This document shows positions 51,101 to 61,654 of a stretch of 64,000 bases of DNA, one piece after another (the stretch's first letter is position 1; each line of letters opens with the position of its first letter). The translations under genes were made by a program, and so were the position numbers. Origin of the DNA: Eleusine coracana subsp. coracana (Eukaryota; Streptophyta; Magnoliopsida; Poales; Poaceae); assembly GCA_032690845.1 (NCBI GenBank), contig CM064427.1, positions 10,427,501-10,491,500 on the forward strand, read 5' to 3'. Under the pieces are notes generated by a model. The model worked only from the letters and a program-made list of their open reading frames with translations, searched no databases and was not told where the DNA came from.

Positions 51101-51723
51101 CGTCACCAACTATGTGATATTGGAAAGTCATTAAACAAGTATTAAGATATCTGAGAGGAACTGAAGATTTTAGATTATTTTTCAAAAAGAATGCAGAAGT
51201 AACCTTGGCTGGAAATACTGATGCTGGCTACTTATCCGATCCACACAAGTCAATCTCGCAGACTGGATATGTGTTCTTATTTGGTGGAACGATAATTTCA
51301 TGGAAGTCAACGAAGCAGACAATTGTTGCTACATCAACAAATTACTCAGAGATCATCGTATTATTTGAAGCCGCCAAAGAATGTACTTGGCTTAGAAGAA
51401 TGTTAAAATATCTAATAGATAGTTGTGGAGTGTCGTATACTCCATCCCATACAGTTATCTATAAAGATAATAATGTTTGTATTGCACAAATACAATCAGG
51501 ATACATAAAGTCGAACAGGACAAAGCATATGTTACCTAAATTCTTCCATACGCATGAATTACAAGAGAAGAAAAATTTTTTGGTAACCCATATCGGATCT
51601 TGTGATAATCTTGCAGATATGTTCATAAAGACACTACCAGCTTGCACTCTTGAAAAGTGTCGGCATGGTATTGGCATGAGAAGACTTAGAGAAGTGCTTG
51701 AAACAGGGGGAGAACTTCCCTAA
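48105..51723 (+). pseudogene. Copia element 2 pol (PR-INT-RT-RNaseH) with stops
   Basis: Protease LVDSGTTAT near 48129. Integrase region 48328-48930 with HDRLGHP, CFACAKG and GDICGP uninterrupted, then a TAA at 48928-48930 before MDNAGEF. RT frame 49864-51003 is open for 379 residues with KARLVAQGF, SLYGLKQ and YVDDLNIIG. A TAA at 51001-51003 and a TGA near 51115 separate it from RNase H (51205-51723, NTDAGY). The TAA after ELLGP is at the same codon as in element 1. The RT block is better preserved than in element 1. Confidence 0.9.
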
Positions 51724-51991
51724 GTATATCACGTTCCCAAATTAAAGAATCATCTCGAAGATAATTCATGTCATTCATGAAGATCGATAAAAATTAATCA
51801 TGAAGATTAAAGCATTATACTCTTTTTCCTTTACGAGTTGTTCATATGAAGTTTTCTCATTAAGGTTTTTGATGAAGTAATACGTACAATACAAGTGACG
51901 GTAATATGTGCTCTTTTCTCCATTTTTCTCACTAGGTTTTTAAGGAGTTTTTATGAGGCATATTTATCGTGATAAATAGCCCAAAGGGAAG

Positions 51992-52234
51992 TATTGCAAA
52001 ACGCTTATAGGCCAGACCCACCTTCTAGAAGAAGGACTCCTGGCCCATATGGGCTTCTTATCTAATTCTAGTCCAACACGAAGTAGGGTTTTCCCCTTAT
52101 AAATAGTTGAGAAGACACCCTTTTATAATTTCACCAGAATTATTCAATAAAGAATTTTGTCTGCTCTATTCTTGTTGCTTTTAGTTTTGTTTTCTACTTC
52201 GATTTACGTGCCTGCGATCATCGATAGCTCAACA
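51992..52234 (+). repeat. 3' LTR of copia element 2
   Basis: 243 bp, TATTGCAAAACGC to TAGCTCAACA, preceded by AAAGGGAAG as purine tract. Contains CTTATAAATAG and AATAAAGAATT. Reads towards the Hd1-like gene. Confidence 0.92.
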
Positions 52235-52239
52235 CATAT

Positions 52240-53399
52240 CACCGTCAGTGAATATTTCACGGGTTCCAGAACAGAAATCACGGGATGGTTCCTGAAGCAC
52301 AAATAAAACGAGCCAGTTGCATAACAAATCCCTCATGAGGGAGCAAAAATCCATGTAGTTGAAACAAAGCGAAGCCGCTTCAGCAAATTGACTTCCCCAC
52401 TGCACATCACGCACGTTAGATATTTGCAGATCAGTATGGCGGCAAAGAAACTATCTAGTGACATGGCGGGGCGCTTTGGAGCTTTTCCTGTGTATCTCTA
52501 CCAGCAACCTCACGCTTGAGGTTCCGAAAGGACAAACGGCTCGGGAGGGTGCCAACGACTGGCACAAAACCGCACCCTTTTGGAATCCAAAAGAACCCAC
52601 CCTCTCCCTTTTCCTTTTGCAAAAGAGGGGCAGCATCTTGCCCACCCGCCCTTTAAATCCTTTATACCGCAATGGTTTCCAATTCTGTACCTTTAGTTTA
52701 AGCGCAGTCCAAGGAAGGTCAATTGCATCCTCTAGTGAAGTCATACTATTCTACCAGATAATTCCCTTGATCCATGGAGTAGACCACCTCCTAGGATTTG
52801 ATTCAGCAACTATCCAGCTGACATGTATAACCCATGAAAATGTAGAACAATAAGCAAAACAGATCAGAATAAGAATTCAAGCCTTTTAATTCTTACGAAA
52901 TTGCAGACTGCTTGCGCTGAAAAGACTTACTGACAAGTTGTCCAAGCAGAGTTACCTGAAATTACACTCAGTCTCTCTCCACTCTCCAGGCTAGCCAAAG
53001 TGCATCAAATCTTTAAATCTGAAAACGACCTGCCGTTGGAGGATTGACGTCGGAACGAAACTGCAAGGAAGCGAAGATCAAAGCCCACCACAAGATAGGC
53101 ACTCAGCGGTCCTCACTCCCAAGAATGGCGCCAAGTGTCACACGCTGGATTCCCCTCACAGCTTACTATTAGTACTGCGAAGAACATCCTACATCGGTGA
53201 CTTCGTTCCCCCAATACTCATACTCCACTAGAAGAAGAAGAAGAAGACTAGGAGCCATGAGAGGTAGAAGAACAGGAGAAGACACATATACCCACATATA
53301 TCGGTGAACAATTTACTGCCTAGCCTGCTATACTACTACCTTCCTCGATCTCCAGGACTGATCTTCTATGGTCTGCAAGTTAACAAGGCCTCTAGGTTC
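52240..53399 (+). promoter_or_regulatory. Upstream region of the Hd1-like gene
   Basis: 1.16 kb between the copia 3' LTR and the Hd1-like ATG, with no other gene. A GAA microsatellite at about 53230-53248 and ACATATACCCACATATA at about 53284-53300 lie near the start. I see no ATG in frame upstream of 53400 without an intervening stop, so 53400 is taken as the start. Confidence 0.4.
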
Positions 53400-54960
53400 A
53401 TGAATTATAATTTAAGCGGCAACGTTTTCGAGCACAAGGTTGCAGGAGGAGAAGGAAGCTGTCCATGGCCCAGGCCGTGCCAGGGGTGCCGTTCAGCCCC
53501 CAGCGTGGTGTATTGCCGCGCCGACGCCGCCTACCTCTGCGCGTCCTGCGACACGCGGGTGCATGGCGCGAACCGCGTGGCCTCGCGCCATGAGCGCGTG
53601 CGCGTCTGCGAGGCCTGCGAGCGCATGCCCGCCGTGCTGGCTTGCCGTGCTGACGCGGCAGCGCTGTGCGCCATCTGCGACGCGCAGGTGCACTCTGCAA
53701 ATCCGCTGGCTGGGAGGCACCAACGCGTGCCCGTGCTGCCGCTCCCGGCCGCAGCCATTCCGGCTGCTTCTGTGCGTGCAGAGGCGGCAGGTGCCACTAC
53801 CGCCCTTGGAGAAAAAGAAGAGGAGGTAGACTCCTGGCTGCTGCTGAGCAAGGATTCCGACAATAATAACAATTGCATGACCAACAACAACATCGGTGGC
53901 AATAACATGTACTTTGCTGAAGTGGATGAGTACTTTGATCTTGTCGGGTACAATTCGTATTGCGACAACCACATCAACAACAACCCAGAGCAATATGGAA
54001 TGCAAGAGCAGCAGCAGCAGCAGCAGCAACATCAGCAGCCGCTTGTGCAAAAAGAATTTGAAGATAACGAGGGAAGCGAGTTCGTGGTACCTTCACAAGT
54101 TGCGGTGGCAACTGAGCAACAGCAGAGCTGCTATGAAGATGTAGGGACAGGGCAGGCTACCTCGACGGCTGGGGTCAGTGCTTACACCGATTCCATCAGC
54201 AATAGCGTGAGTTCATCTATTACTTTGCCATCACATGTAGTTCGTTTAGCGATAGTCCTACAAGTCTGGCATAGAACATCGTCCATGTTATCTCTAGGCA
54301 AATTAAATTCAAAAGATCAATCATATGAAGTGGAATTATGTGCCGTATTATCTGTTCCCTTTACGCACGCAATCACTATGCCAATGATTTGTGGAGGCTC
54401 AGCAAGCTATTTCATGATTGGAAAATTTTACACCTAGTACAAGCCGTTATTTAAAGTATTTACTTTGCATCTATAAACAAGATCGCAATTCTTTCCTTGC
54501 AGAAATAAATTGAACCCATCTACATATCGTTGCAGGGTCTATGACACCTGCAATCTCATGATTCGCATATTTCAGTGACGATTTACCAATTCCATCTCAG
54601 ATATCTTTCTCATCAATGGAGGTGGGTATAGTACCAGACAACATGGCAACGGATATGACAAACCACACCATCCTGACACCTGTGGGAGCCAACAATCTCT
54701 TCTCTAGCTCTTCACTTCAGATGCCACTTCATTTCAGCTCCATGGAAAGAGAGGCCAGGGTCCTCAGGTACAGGGAAAAGAAGAAGAACAGAAAGTTCCA
54801 GAAGACAATTCGATACGCAACAAGGAAGACATATGCAGAAGCACGGCCAAGGATTAAAGGCCGCTTTGCCAAAAGATCTGATATGGAGGCAGAAGTGGAC
54901 GAGATGTTTTCAAGTGCAGCTTTATCAGATGGTAGCTATGGCACTGTTCTATGGTTTTAA
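53400..54960 (+). CDS. Hd1: CONSTANS-like B-box/CCT protein, Hd1 orthologue
   Basis: Transcriptional regulator of photoperiodic flowering, acting in the nucleus with NF-Y partners on FT/Hd3a-type genes. Join 53400-54206 and 54601-54960, one GT-AG intron as in rice Hd1; 388 residues. Two complete B-boxes: CQGC...H (residues about 24-62) and CEAC...H (about 67-105), all zinc ligands present. The middle region has Asn- and Gln-rich tracts (QQQQQQQHQQ), the SWLLLSKDSDNNNN block and YFDLVGYNSYCDN. AYTDSISNS spans the exon end. CCT domain from REARVLRYREKKKNRKF to PRIKGRFAKRSD. Two oddities: KFQKTIRY where KFEKTIRY is usual, and the terminus reads SYGTVLWF where grass and Arabidopsis proteins have a Val-Pro pair. 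No stop or frameshift. The start matches the family MNYN beginning. Confidence 0.94.
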
Positions 54961-55598
54961 AGGATCTTAATGAAATTAACCATATAGGGATATGTATAAA
55001 TAGTGTGATAACGTCAAGTGCAATTAGTTATAAGAAATCAACACTTTGAATAATATTGTGTTGCTTGAAACTTAGTTCACAAGTATCTTGGCTCATATGC
55101 TTTGCTTTGAGATTTCAGCTTACAGGCATAAATTATTAGTATTCTCTGAGTAAACAAATAGCAGAATAAGATTAAGAGAACAAATAGCAATACAATAAAA
55201 TGGAATAGGTAAAATATATATATGCGCATAATTATGAGGTCCCGTTGGATTAGAGGCAACATTATAATCAATTATATGCTACAAAACAGACCAATGACTT
55301 TGTGATTTGAAACATATTTGCGTGCCCATTTCAAGTATGTTCTACAATATTATACTGGTCGATGAAATTTGCTTGCTGCTAAGAGCTAGCATTAGTTGAA
55401 AATGGCACCAAAGTCTGTTTGATTAACACTTGCACATGGATCAAAATATATTTTTTTAACAATGGACGATTATTGATTTGAAAATTCCAGAGGTGAAGTA
55501 ATGTCAACTTAACTGACCAGCTAGTATTCTTGCAGTCAGTCCACACAATTCACCGTGGGAAGAACAAATGGCAATAAGTGGGAAAATAATTTACATGT
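54961..55598. other. 3' flank of Hd1-like gene
   Basis: AT-rich, with no further exon. Transcript end is likely within the first 150 bp; no repeat recognised. Confidence 0.4.
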
Positions 55599-56280
55599 CA
55601 CTATAATAATAATCTCTCATAGTGACATTTTGTTAGAGGCACTTTCCTAATATGTCTCTATATATGTTGCAGAGACATATTTTTGCGATACTTAAGAATT
55701 TGTCTAAAAAGTAGATACATAATTTGTGAAACTTAAAAAAAAAAGAATATGTTACATTGACAATAGAGACATCATTTGAGGCATTTTGCAAAGTATCTGA
55801 AAATAAACAGCACAGAGACATTTTTGTGACACGTTTAAAATCTTTATATCCTATAGAGACATTGCTAGAGGCATCTTTTGCTTTTCTAGAGGCATTATTC
55901 ACTTGTTTGCAGTACTTCATAAGCATAAACTTTGAATATATATGATGGGTAGGTGAGTTGGCTAGCAGTCTCAACAAGTTATTATTTCACCACGAGGTCT
56001 TGAGTTTAAGACTTCACAAAAATATTGTATTTTTCATATAATTAAATTTCATATTTATAATGCCTCTATGTTTATTGATTTATTATGTAATGCCTCTATA
56101 AAGTTATCACTAATTTCATAGAGATGATTTATAAAGTGTCACTATATTTCTAGGAATAATGCATGTGAAAAGGCATTTATGAGACATTTTAGAAAATACC
56201 TCCATACTTATCTAGAGATATAATTATAATGACTCTACTGTATAAAGAAAATGTCTCTATAAGCCAATTCTCCTGTAGTG
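55599..56280. mobile_element. CACTA-type MITE
   Basis: Both ends begin CACTA inwards: left CACTATAATAAT, right (reverse complement) CACTACAGGAGAATT. Both reach ATAG(A/T)GACATTTT after the same 19-20 bases. AGAGACAT/ATGTCTCT and GAGGCAT/ATGCCTC words recur throughout, as subterminal repeats do. Flanking triplets are TGT and TAT, a near match to a 3-bp duplication. 682 bp, non-coding. Confidence 0.7.
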
Positions 56281-58195
56281 TATTCTCAAGCCACAAGCAT
56301 CATATTTTCCCTTCATGGCCTAGATCCTAACTTTATCGTGGGGCCCATGTTTCAGGTTGGCCGGTCTGTCCTGGACACTAGGGGACAAATCAGCCGATTA
56401 TGTCCTATTAGTCAGTTTCTGATCGGCCAATCAGGTCTCATAGTCGTTCAGTACCCCAATAGCCGATCAGATCATATATACTGTATCTATACAATTTTTA
56501 TGAGAATTGAGTAATTTAAGTCCATTGGTAGATGAGAGTTTGAGTAATTCACTTTCTTGTTTCTATGTTGGCTAAAAAGCACCCTGCAACAGATATCTCA
56601 CACCCTAATGGACCAAATTAGCTGACCTAACTAAGCCCTCCTTAGCCGAAATCACCTGGCTTGGACGTTCGTGATCGGATTGGACGATATTAATTGTGGT
56701 TAATCGTCGATTAGTGAGACAACAAGAATTCTGATTGCCTTTGATCGCATTGGCCACCCTGATCGAGTGCAGCTGGCCGACAAATCATGGTAACTGTTCA
56801 TTTGTCTAAATCTAACGGTTGCAAAACACGAGGTACTTATTGAAAAGTACTTTAAGTTACGGATCGCTGCCATAGAATGATGCACCAGGTACTATTTTTC
56901 TTTTCGTTTTGAAATTAAATAGAAGGGTTATCCGGTATTTTTATCTATTAGGCTAGCCGATCTGATTCTAATATTTTGATCTGTTTTCCCTTCTCTCTAT
57001 TGTGAATCCGATCCTTAAATTAATCCTAGCGGTCGCCACCGTGGAAACACCATGGATGCACGCAACGGATTTCATTCTCACTACAAGAACTCTCGAAGGT
57101 TGCCCTTCTGTGGCGGCGACCCCAATGATTTGAGCTATGTTTGGCTAAACCAACGGAGGAAGAAGAAGCCCCAACGCTTTATTTGGGCCATGGGACAAGC
57201 AGTTTTGAGTAAGCTTCTATAGACAAAGAAGAGAAACCTCCGGTTCTTTTCAAGCACCATAACAAGTCTCATCTATTAATTGACGACTAGTGGTTAATTG
57301 GACGATTTCAAAACATGGTCATGGGCATGACGTAATTGTTATTACATCAAACAGAAGTTATAGCGGCTATCTATGTTACCAAACAGGAGTACCTAAAATG
57401 CTTCATTTGCATTGAATCATGTAAACACCCTAAACCATAAAGCCACACAAATGCCTCTATCGTGAATAAAAAGAGCATATATCTTTCCTAAAAAGAAAAT
57501 AGCATAAATCAGAAAGCACTTGCTCGCTCTCAATTCATCCCTCTTTCCTTTCAATAGCAACTAGTGCATTGGATCTTGCGGACTTTATTTCCCTTGTGCT
57601 ACAGGTGGACCCTACACCAAATATCTTGTGCATCCTACGACACTGATGTTTTCGACAGCAAATCACTTTAGGCACAACGGGTACCTAATTATCTAACATG
57701 TACTACAGTCGAGGCAACAGTAGAATTCCACATAACTGTATTTGTGAAAATGAAGATTCTTGAAAAGTGTGATTAAACTTGAAATAATTGATTACTAACA
57801 AAACAGGAAATAAAGTTCGTTTCAAGAGCAAAGAAGATAAGTTATTCAATACTGAAATTACAAGAAGGTAATTTCAGGGAGTAAACTTTGTCACGCCTGC
57901 AATCAAGGATCCCAATCTAAGCTTTGACTTTATCCGATGAGCTACAAGTCAATGGAACTTGAGAAGTTTTACTGTCTAAAATACAGGTGAAGGAATTCTT
58001 TTACCCTAGCCCGTAAATTTGCTCCCAATACATTGCTCTTGATGCCTTGATCTTGAGGTATGCTCTTAATTCCAGTTTCCCCTCCTCTCGATCATGTTGT
58101 TGTTTGAGATAAGTAGTGTTTATCATTAATCACTAAAAAGTGGGAGGTTGTAAGCTTCATGATCATTGGAGTATGGAAACTCCAAAAGTATGAAT
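56281..58195. other. Intergenic DNA, no gene recognised
   Basis: 56340-56480 and 56650-56780 contain repeated GATCGG/CCGATC and AATCGTCGATTAG words of unknown origin. A possible CACTA-like end (CACTACAAGAAC) is at 57079. The rest is AT-rich without exon-like frames. Confidence 0.4.
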
Positions 58196-58199
58196 GTTT

Positions 58200-58690
58200 T
58201 GATGATTGAGTGTAAACATGAAATGCGTACTAATGGCTACATCTAGTGTTGTGGATGTGGAACCAATATATTAACTCAAACAATGAACACGGCGAATGGT
58301 CGCCTTGGTGATCGATGTGGACTCGATGGATTGCCATGAGGATCTTGATGGAGAGTCACAGTGATGGAGATGGATCAAGGCTAAGGACAACTAGGTCCAA
58401 GTGTGTTGTGATCACTTGGCTAGTGTGTAGGTTTGAGTACATAGGAAAAAACCGGACTATCAAGAGGGCACAAATCATTCTCTTAGCTCTCTCTAGAGTT
58501 ACGGGTGTTGGGATGCTCAAGTGAGGCTCTTGGACACTAGAAGTGAAAGTGGAGAAGGATAGGCCAAGGTTGCTAGCTTGGAAACGAAGTCAAGAGGAAA
58601 AGAAGGTTGAACTTTAGGAGAAGTCACCGTAATGTACGATGAGGTCATCGTAAGGTACGATGACTGGATGACAGAGTCGCTGGATAGATT
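58200..58690 (-). repeat. Family A fragment, inverted copy
   Basis: Reverse complement matches 19560-19880 (GAGCATCCCAACA, AAGTGATCACACACACTTG-like and TCACTTGAG blocks). Together with the direct copy that follows it makes a head-to-head inverted arrangement around a primer-site-like motif. Confidence 0.55.
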
Positions 58691-58750
58691 CGATGCATGT
58701 TCCCCATTTCTCCCGGCATCCTACTCAAGGCAGTTAAGCCTTATTTTGAG

Positions 58751-59859
58751 CACTTGTCTCTGATACCACTTGTAAGAATCTAGGATTCCAAGCGGGGGGG
58801 GGGGGGGGGGGGGGGCTGAATTAGACCGAAAATGTGGATTGTCAACCCAATCAAATCTTCCACCTTGATAACGACAAGTCCTATGCAGTTCTACTGAGTA
58901 AAGACCGTAGCAGTTCTAGTGATATGATGCAATGCAAGCGACGCCAAGCCAATCAATAAGCAAGAAAGCCTATGACACCTCTATCTCTACTTACACACAA
59001 GTGCGGAATTAAAGACGATAAGTAAAGAGGGGTTTAGAGATTGCTCATTGATTTTTTAGCCCGAGGTATCAAGGGGATGGTGCCTCCCCCTAGTGCCCGT
59101 TGGATTGACTCCCGCCGAAGTATTGATACCTACCGCCACCAACCGTGGAGTCCTTGCACACAAGCCCGTATCACTCCTAGAGTGACAACGTGATTGCATG
59201 ACCATTGCTCATTGAGTCCTCGACTCCTCGAGCATAAGCTTGCCTCCCTCAAAGACTTGCTGCACTCCCGGAGTGCACGCATGGGCGCTCTCTCACGATG
59301 CTCCTTTCAAAGGCGAGCTCAAATCTTGTATAGACTTGTGATGTCATTCACAACACATCATAATACAATAGGCTTGATCACCGACACCTACATCGATCTA
59401 GGCCATGATATTGACCAAGAGTAACAACACTAATCCTCTCTACAACCTCTCCTAGGCTAGAGACATGGGATGCTCTTGTGTTACTCTCCAAGAGACTCAA
59501 AGATAGCTCCAATCTTTGCTCTAGTGTCTCCTCTTCTCCTCTTGGCTCTCCCTAAGTTTTCTCATCTATCCAAATGGCCAAAAGAGATAAAAAAGACCCT
59601 AGCAACTGCTATATATAGTTTCCAACTACTCCACTTGCCGTTGCAAAAAAAGCTAACAAATCCTGTGAGCTAACCGCCGTAATGTACCATAGTACAATAC
59701 GACAACCTCTGAGTATAGTCACTATATGATACGGCGACCTCCACTCAACCATTTGACGACCTATCATCTTTAGTGCCTCTACGCACAAATCCTCTAGGTT
59801 ACCATACCTTACGGTGACCTCGCCGTAAGGTCTCTAGAGACTACCAAATTCTGGCCACT
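58751..59859 (-). repeat. Family A LTR with primer-binding site, minus orientation
   Basis: CACTTGTCTCTGATACCA at 58751-58768 is, on the minus strand, TGGTATCAGAGACAAGTG, a tRNA-Met-type primer site. It abuts a sequence starting TGTAAGAATC at 58771, so the stretch to the right is a 5' LTR read on the minus strand. It matches 18111-19400 and is cut at 59859 by another LTR. A 22-base G-run lies at 58794-58815. Confidence 0.55.
58794..58815. repeat. Poly-G run of 22
   Basis: Uninterrupted G22 near the LTR end; potential G-quadruplex and a likely assembly or length-polymorphism site. Confidence 0.95.
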
Positions 59860-60921
59860 TGTTGAAGGTCGTGAACTACCATTTCCGATCATCAATATTA
59901 CTCAAAATAAAGGAGGATTCAACATTACCACCATGCATGTTAGTTAGAAATAATAAATATCCACTTGTGCTTGGAGAAATGCTCACATGTAGGAGAAATA
60001 ATGAAATGGAGGAGAAAACACACATATTTGGCGAAGAAACACAACTTCCACCAATCAGAGCTCACCAACGGGAATTCCCACGGATCAAATGGCCCACCTG
60101 CAGCACCAAACCGACATATAGAAGGGTTAAGCAGTGGAGGAGTTAAAGGGGGCCACCCACTAGTGTGCCAGAAGAATCGGGGAACCACTGGGCCCCACCC
60201 CTCTTCGGCCGAATAGGCCTGTTCGGTCGAATAAGGAGTGGGCCCAATGGGGCCCAACTTCTTATGACGGTTTCTCACCGACTCTTCAAAGGCGATTGTC
60301 CCCCTTAGGGCGGGAGTTACTGACCATAGAACCACCTTTGGACCCCTATAAATAGAAGGGTATAACTCACTCCTCAACACACACCAAGAAGAATCGATTC
60401 TCTAGCATTACACTTAGTCGCTAGGTCCTAGTGGAGTTTAGGAGAGAGGAGACCTGTCTTGCAGTCCTCAACCTAGTCTTGGTGAGCTTTCGGGTTAGTT
60501 CTATTCTAGTCCTCGCTTGTAAGACTTATTTACTTTATTAATATTATTATCTTCTTTATTCCTTATGCCTTATTCTTATACTAGTGTGATAGTCATGTGC
60601 TTTGTATATGGTTATTGCCTAGTCATGTTAGGTTATTATAGGCTTTACATACCTATGCTAGTCAACCTATGTCCTTATACTCGTGCAATGCATATTATGG
60701 ATAGACTTGCTTTAGTCCATGACTTGTTAATCCGTAGGGTTAGGGTATGTGTGCTATAGTCTGTAGCTTGTTAATCCGTAGGGTTAAAGCTATGCATGTT
60801 CTAGCCCTTTACTTGTTGATTCGTAGGGTCAGAGCTATGCATGTTATAGTACTTGACATATTGATCCGTCGGGTCAAGGTTAGGTATACTCTTATTCACG
60901 ACTTGGTGATCCGAACCAACA
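59860..60921 (+). repeat. Gypsy-like LTR with TATA box and internal minisatellite
   Basis: Begins TGTTGAAGG within family A sequence and ends CCAACA. TATAAATA at 60347-60354 fits a transcription start in an LTR. No duplication of the left flank (CCACT) follows the right end, so it is probably a 5' LTR with internal DNA to the right rather than a solo LTR. Boundaries are inferred from the terminal motifs only. Confidence 0.45.
60717..60918. repeat. Minisatellite, about 45-bp units
   Basis: The core CTTGTTAATCCGTAGGGTT and variants begins at about 60723, 60767, 60812, 60852 and 60902, giving four diverged units and a partial fifth near the end of the LTR. Confidence 0.75.
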
Positions 60922-61654
60922 GTCATGAGCAAGAGCAGGCTCGGAGGAGCACCCCCGCCAAGGTGACTTGTATCTTTCCTTTCTTTCTTTTTTTTTCTTT
61001 GTCGGACTTACCCTCAAAACCAAATAAAAATTTGCAAAACTAAAAAGAAGAAAAATAGTAGGTTTTCATGCATGTTAGGGATGTTCATGCTTTCATGTTG
61101 AGATGATAAATAATTGCTCTATTTCATATTTTTCTATAGCCCATCGTATACAACTTAGTACTCTCTAAATTTTTGAGTTTGTTGGCTAAACATGCTTGCC
61201 TTGAACTTGAATAGTTGTGGGTTGCAAAGTGCATGATCTAAGTCTAGGTTGTTGTGAGGCATGATATGGTAAGAATAGGTCTTCTATGATCTTTGTCCCT
61301 AAGTGAAGATTAACATTCGGAGATTTTGTTTTTCAAAATGATAAAATTGAAAAGTTCCTCAATGATGAGCCATATGTTGTACTTCAATGTAAAACCTTCT
61401 ACATATGCTGCTTGTTTTCACATTGAGCTTTATCAAAATGCTTGCAACCTTGTGAGATCCATTTCATGCTTTTATGATCAGGATTCGCGTATACATATAC
61501 CATCACTTGCTAATACTCTTACACCGAGAGATAGCAATTCCATTCGATCCACCACCATATTCTTAACTTCTATATCCGAAGTTGGCAAAATAAATACTCC
61601 ACGTTTATCTTGTTATGACTCTCTCTTAATTGGTTGCATGGAAGGCATGACTAT
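60922..61654. other. Putative internal retroelement DNA, no domain recognised
   Basis: Lies between two LTR-like blocks. A 128-residue open frame (61326-61712) shows no family I know and runs into the next LTR, so I do not call it a gene. Confidence 0.3.

Larger units (their letters stand above)
45383..52234 (+). mobile_element. Ty1/copia LTR retrotransposon, element 2 (structurally complete)
   Basis: 6,852 bp with 243-bp LTRs at both ends and CATAT repeated exactly at 45378-45382 and 52235-52239, the 5-bp target duplication of copia. It is the same family as element 1 and in the same orientation. Coding order gag, protease, integrase, RT, RNase H is complete but carries several stops and an 80-odd-bp gag deletion. 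Its 3' end lies 1.17 kb before the Hd1-like ATG. Confidence 0.96.

Noticed and set aside
53493..54050. Antisense frame of 185 codons across the Hd1 exon
   Set aside because: Shadow of the B-box and Gln-rich coding sequence; the sense frame fully explains it.
57079..57110. CACTACAAGAAC as a second CACTA transposon end
   Set aside because: No inverted partner or flanking duplication found; could be chance.
58751..58768. Possible tRNA gene fragment (TGATACCA)
   Set aside because: Too short and without cloverleaf; better explained as a retrotransposon primer-binding site on the minus strand.
60565..61043. Frames with repeated LLIRRV peptide
   Set aside because: The repeats follow from a 45-bp minisatellite in an LTR; no start context or conservation.
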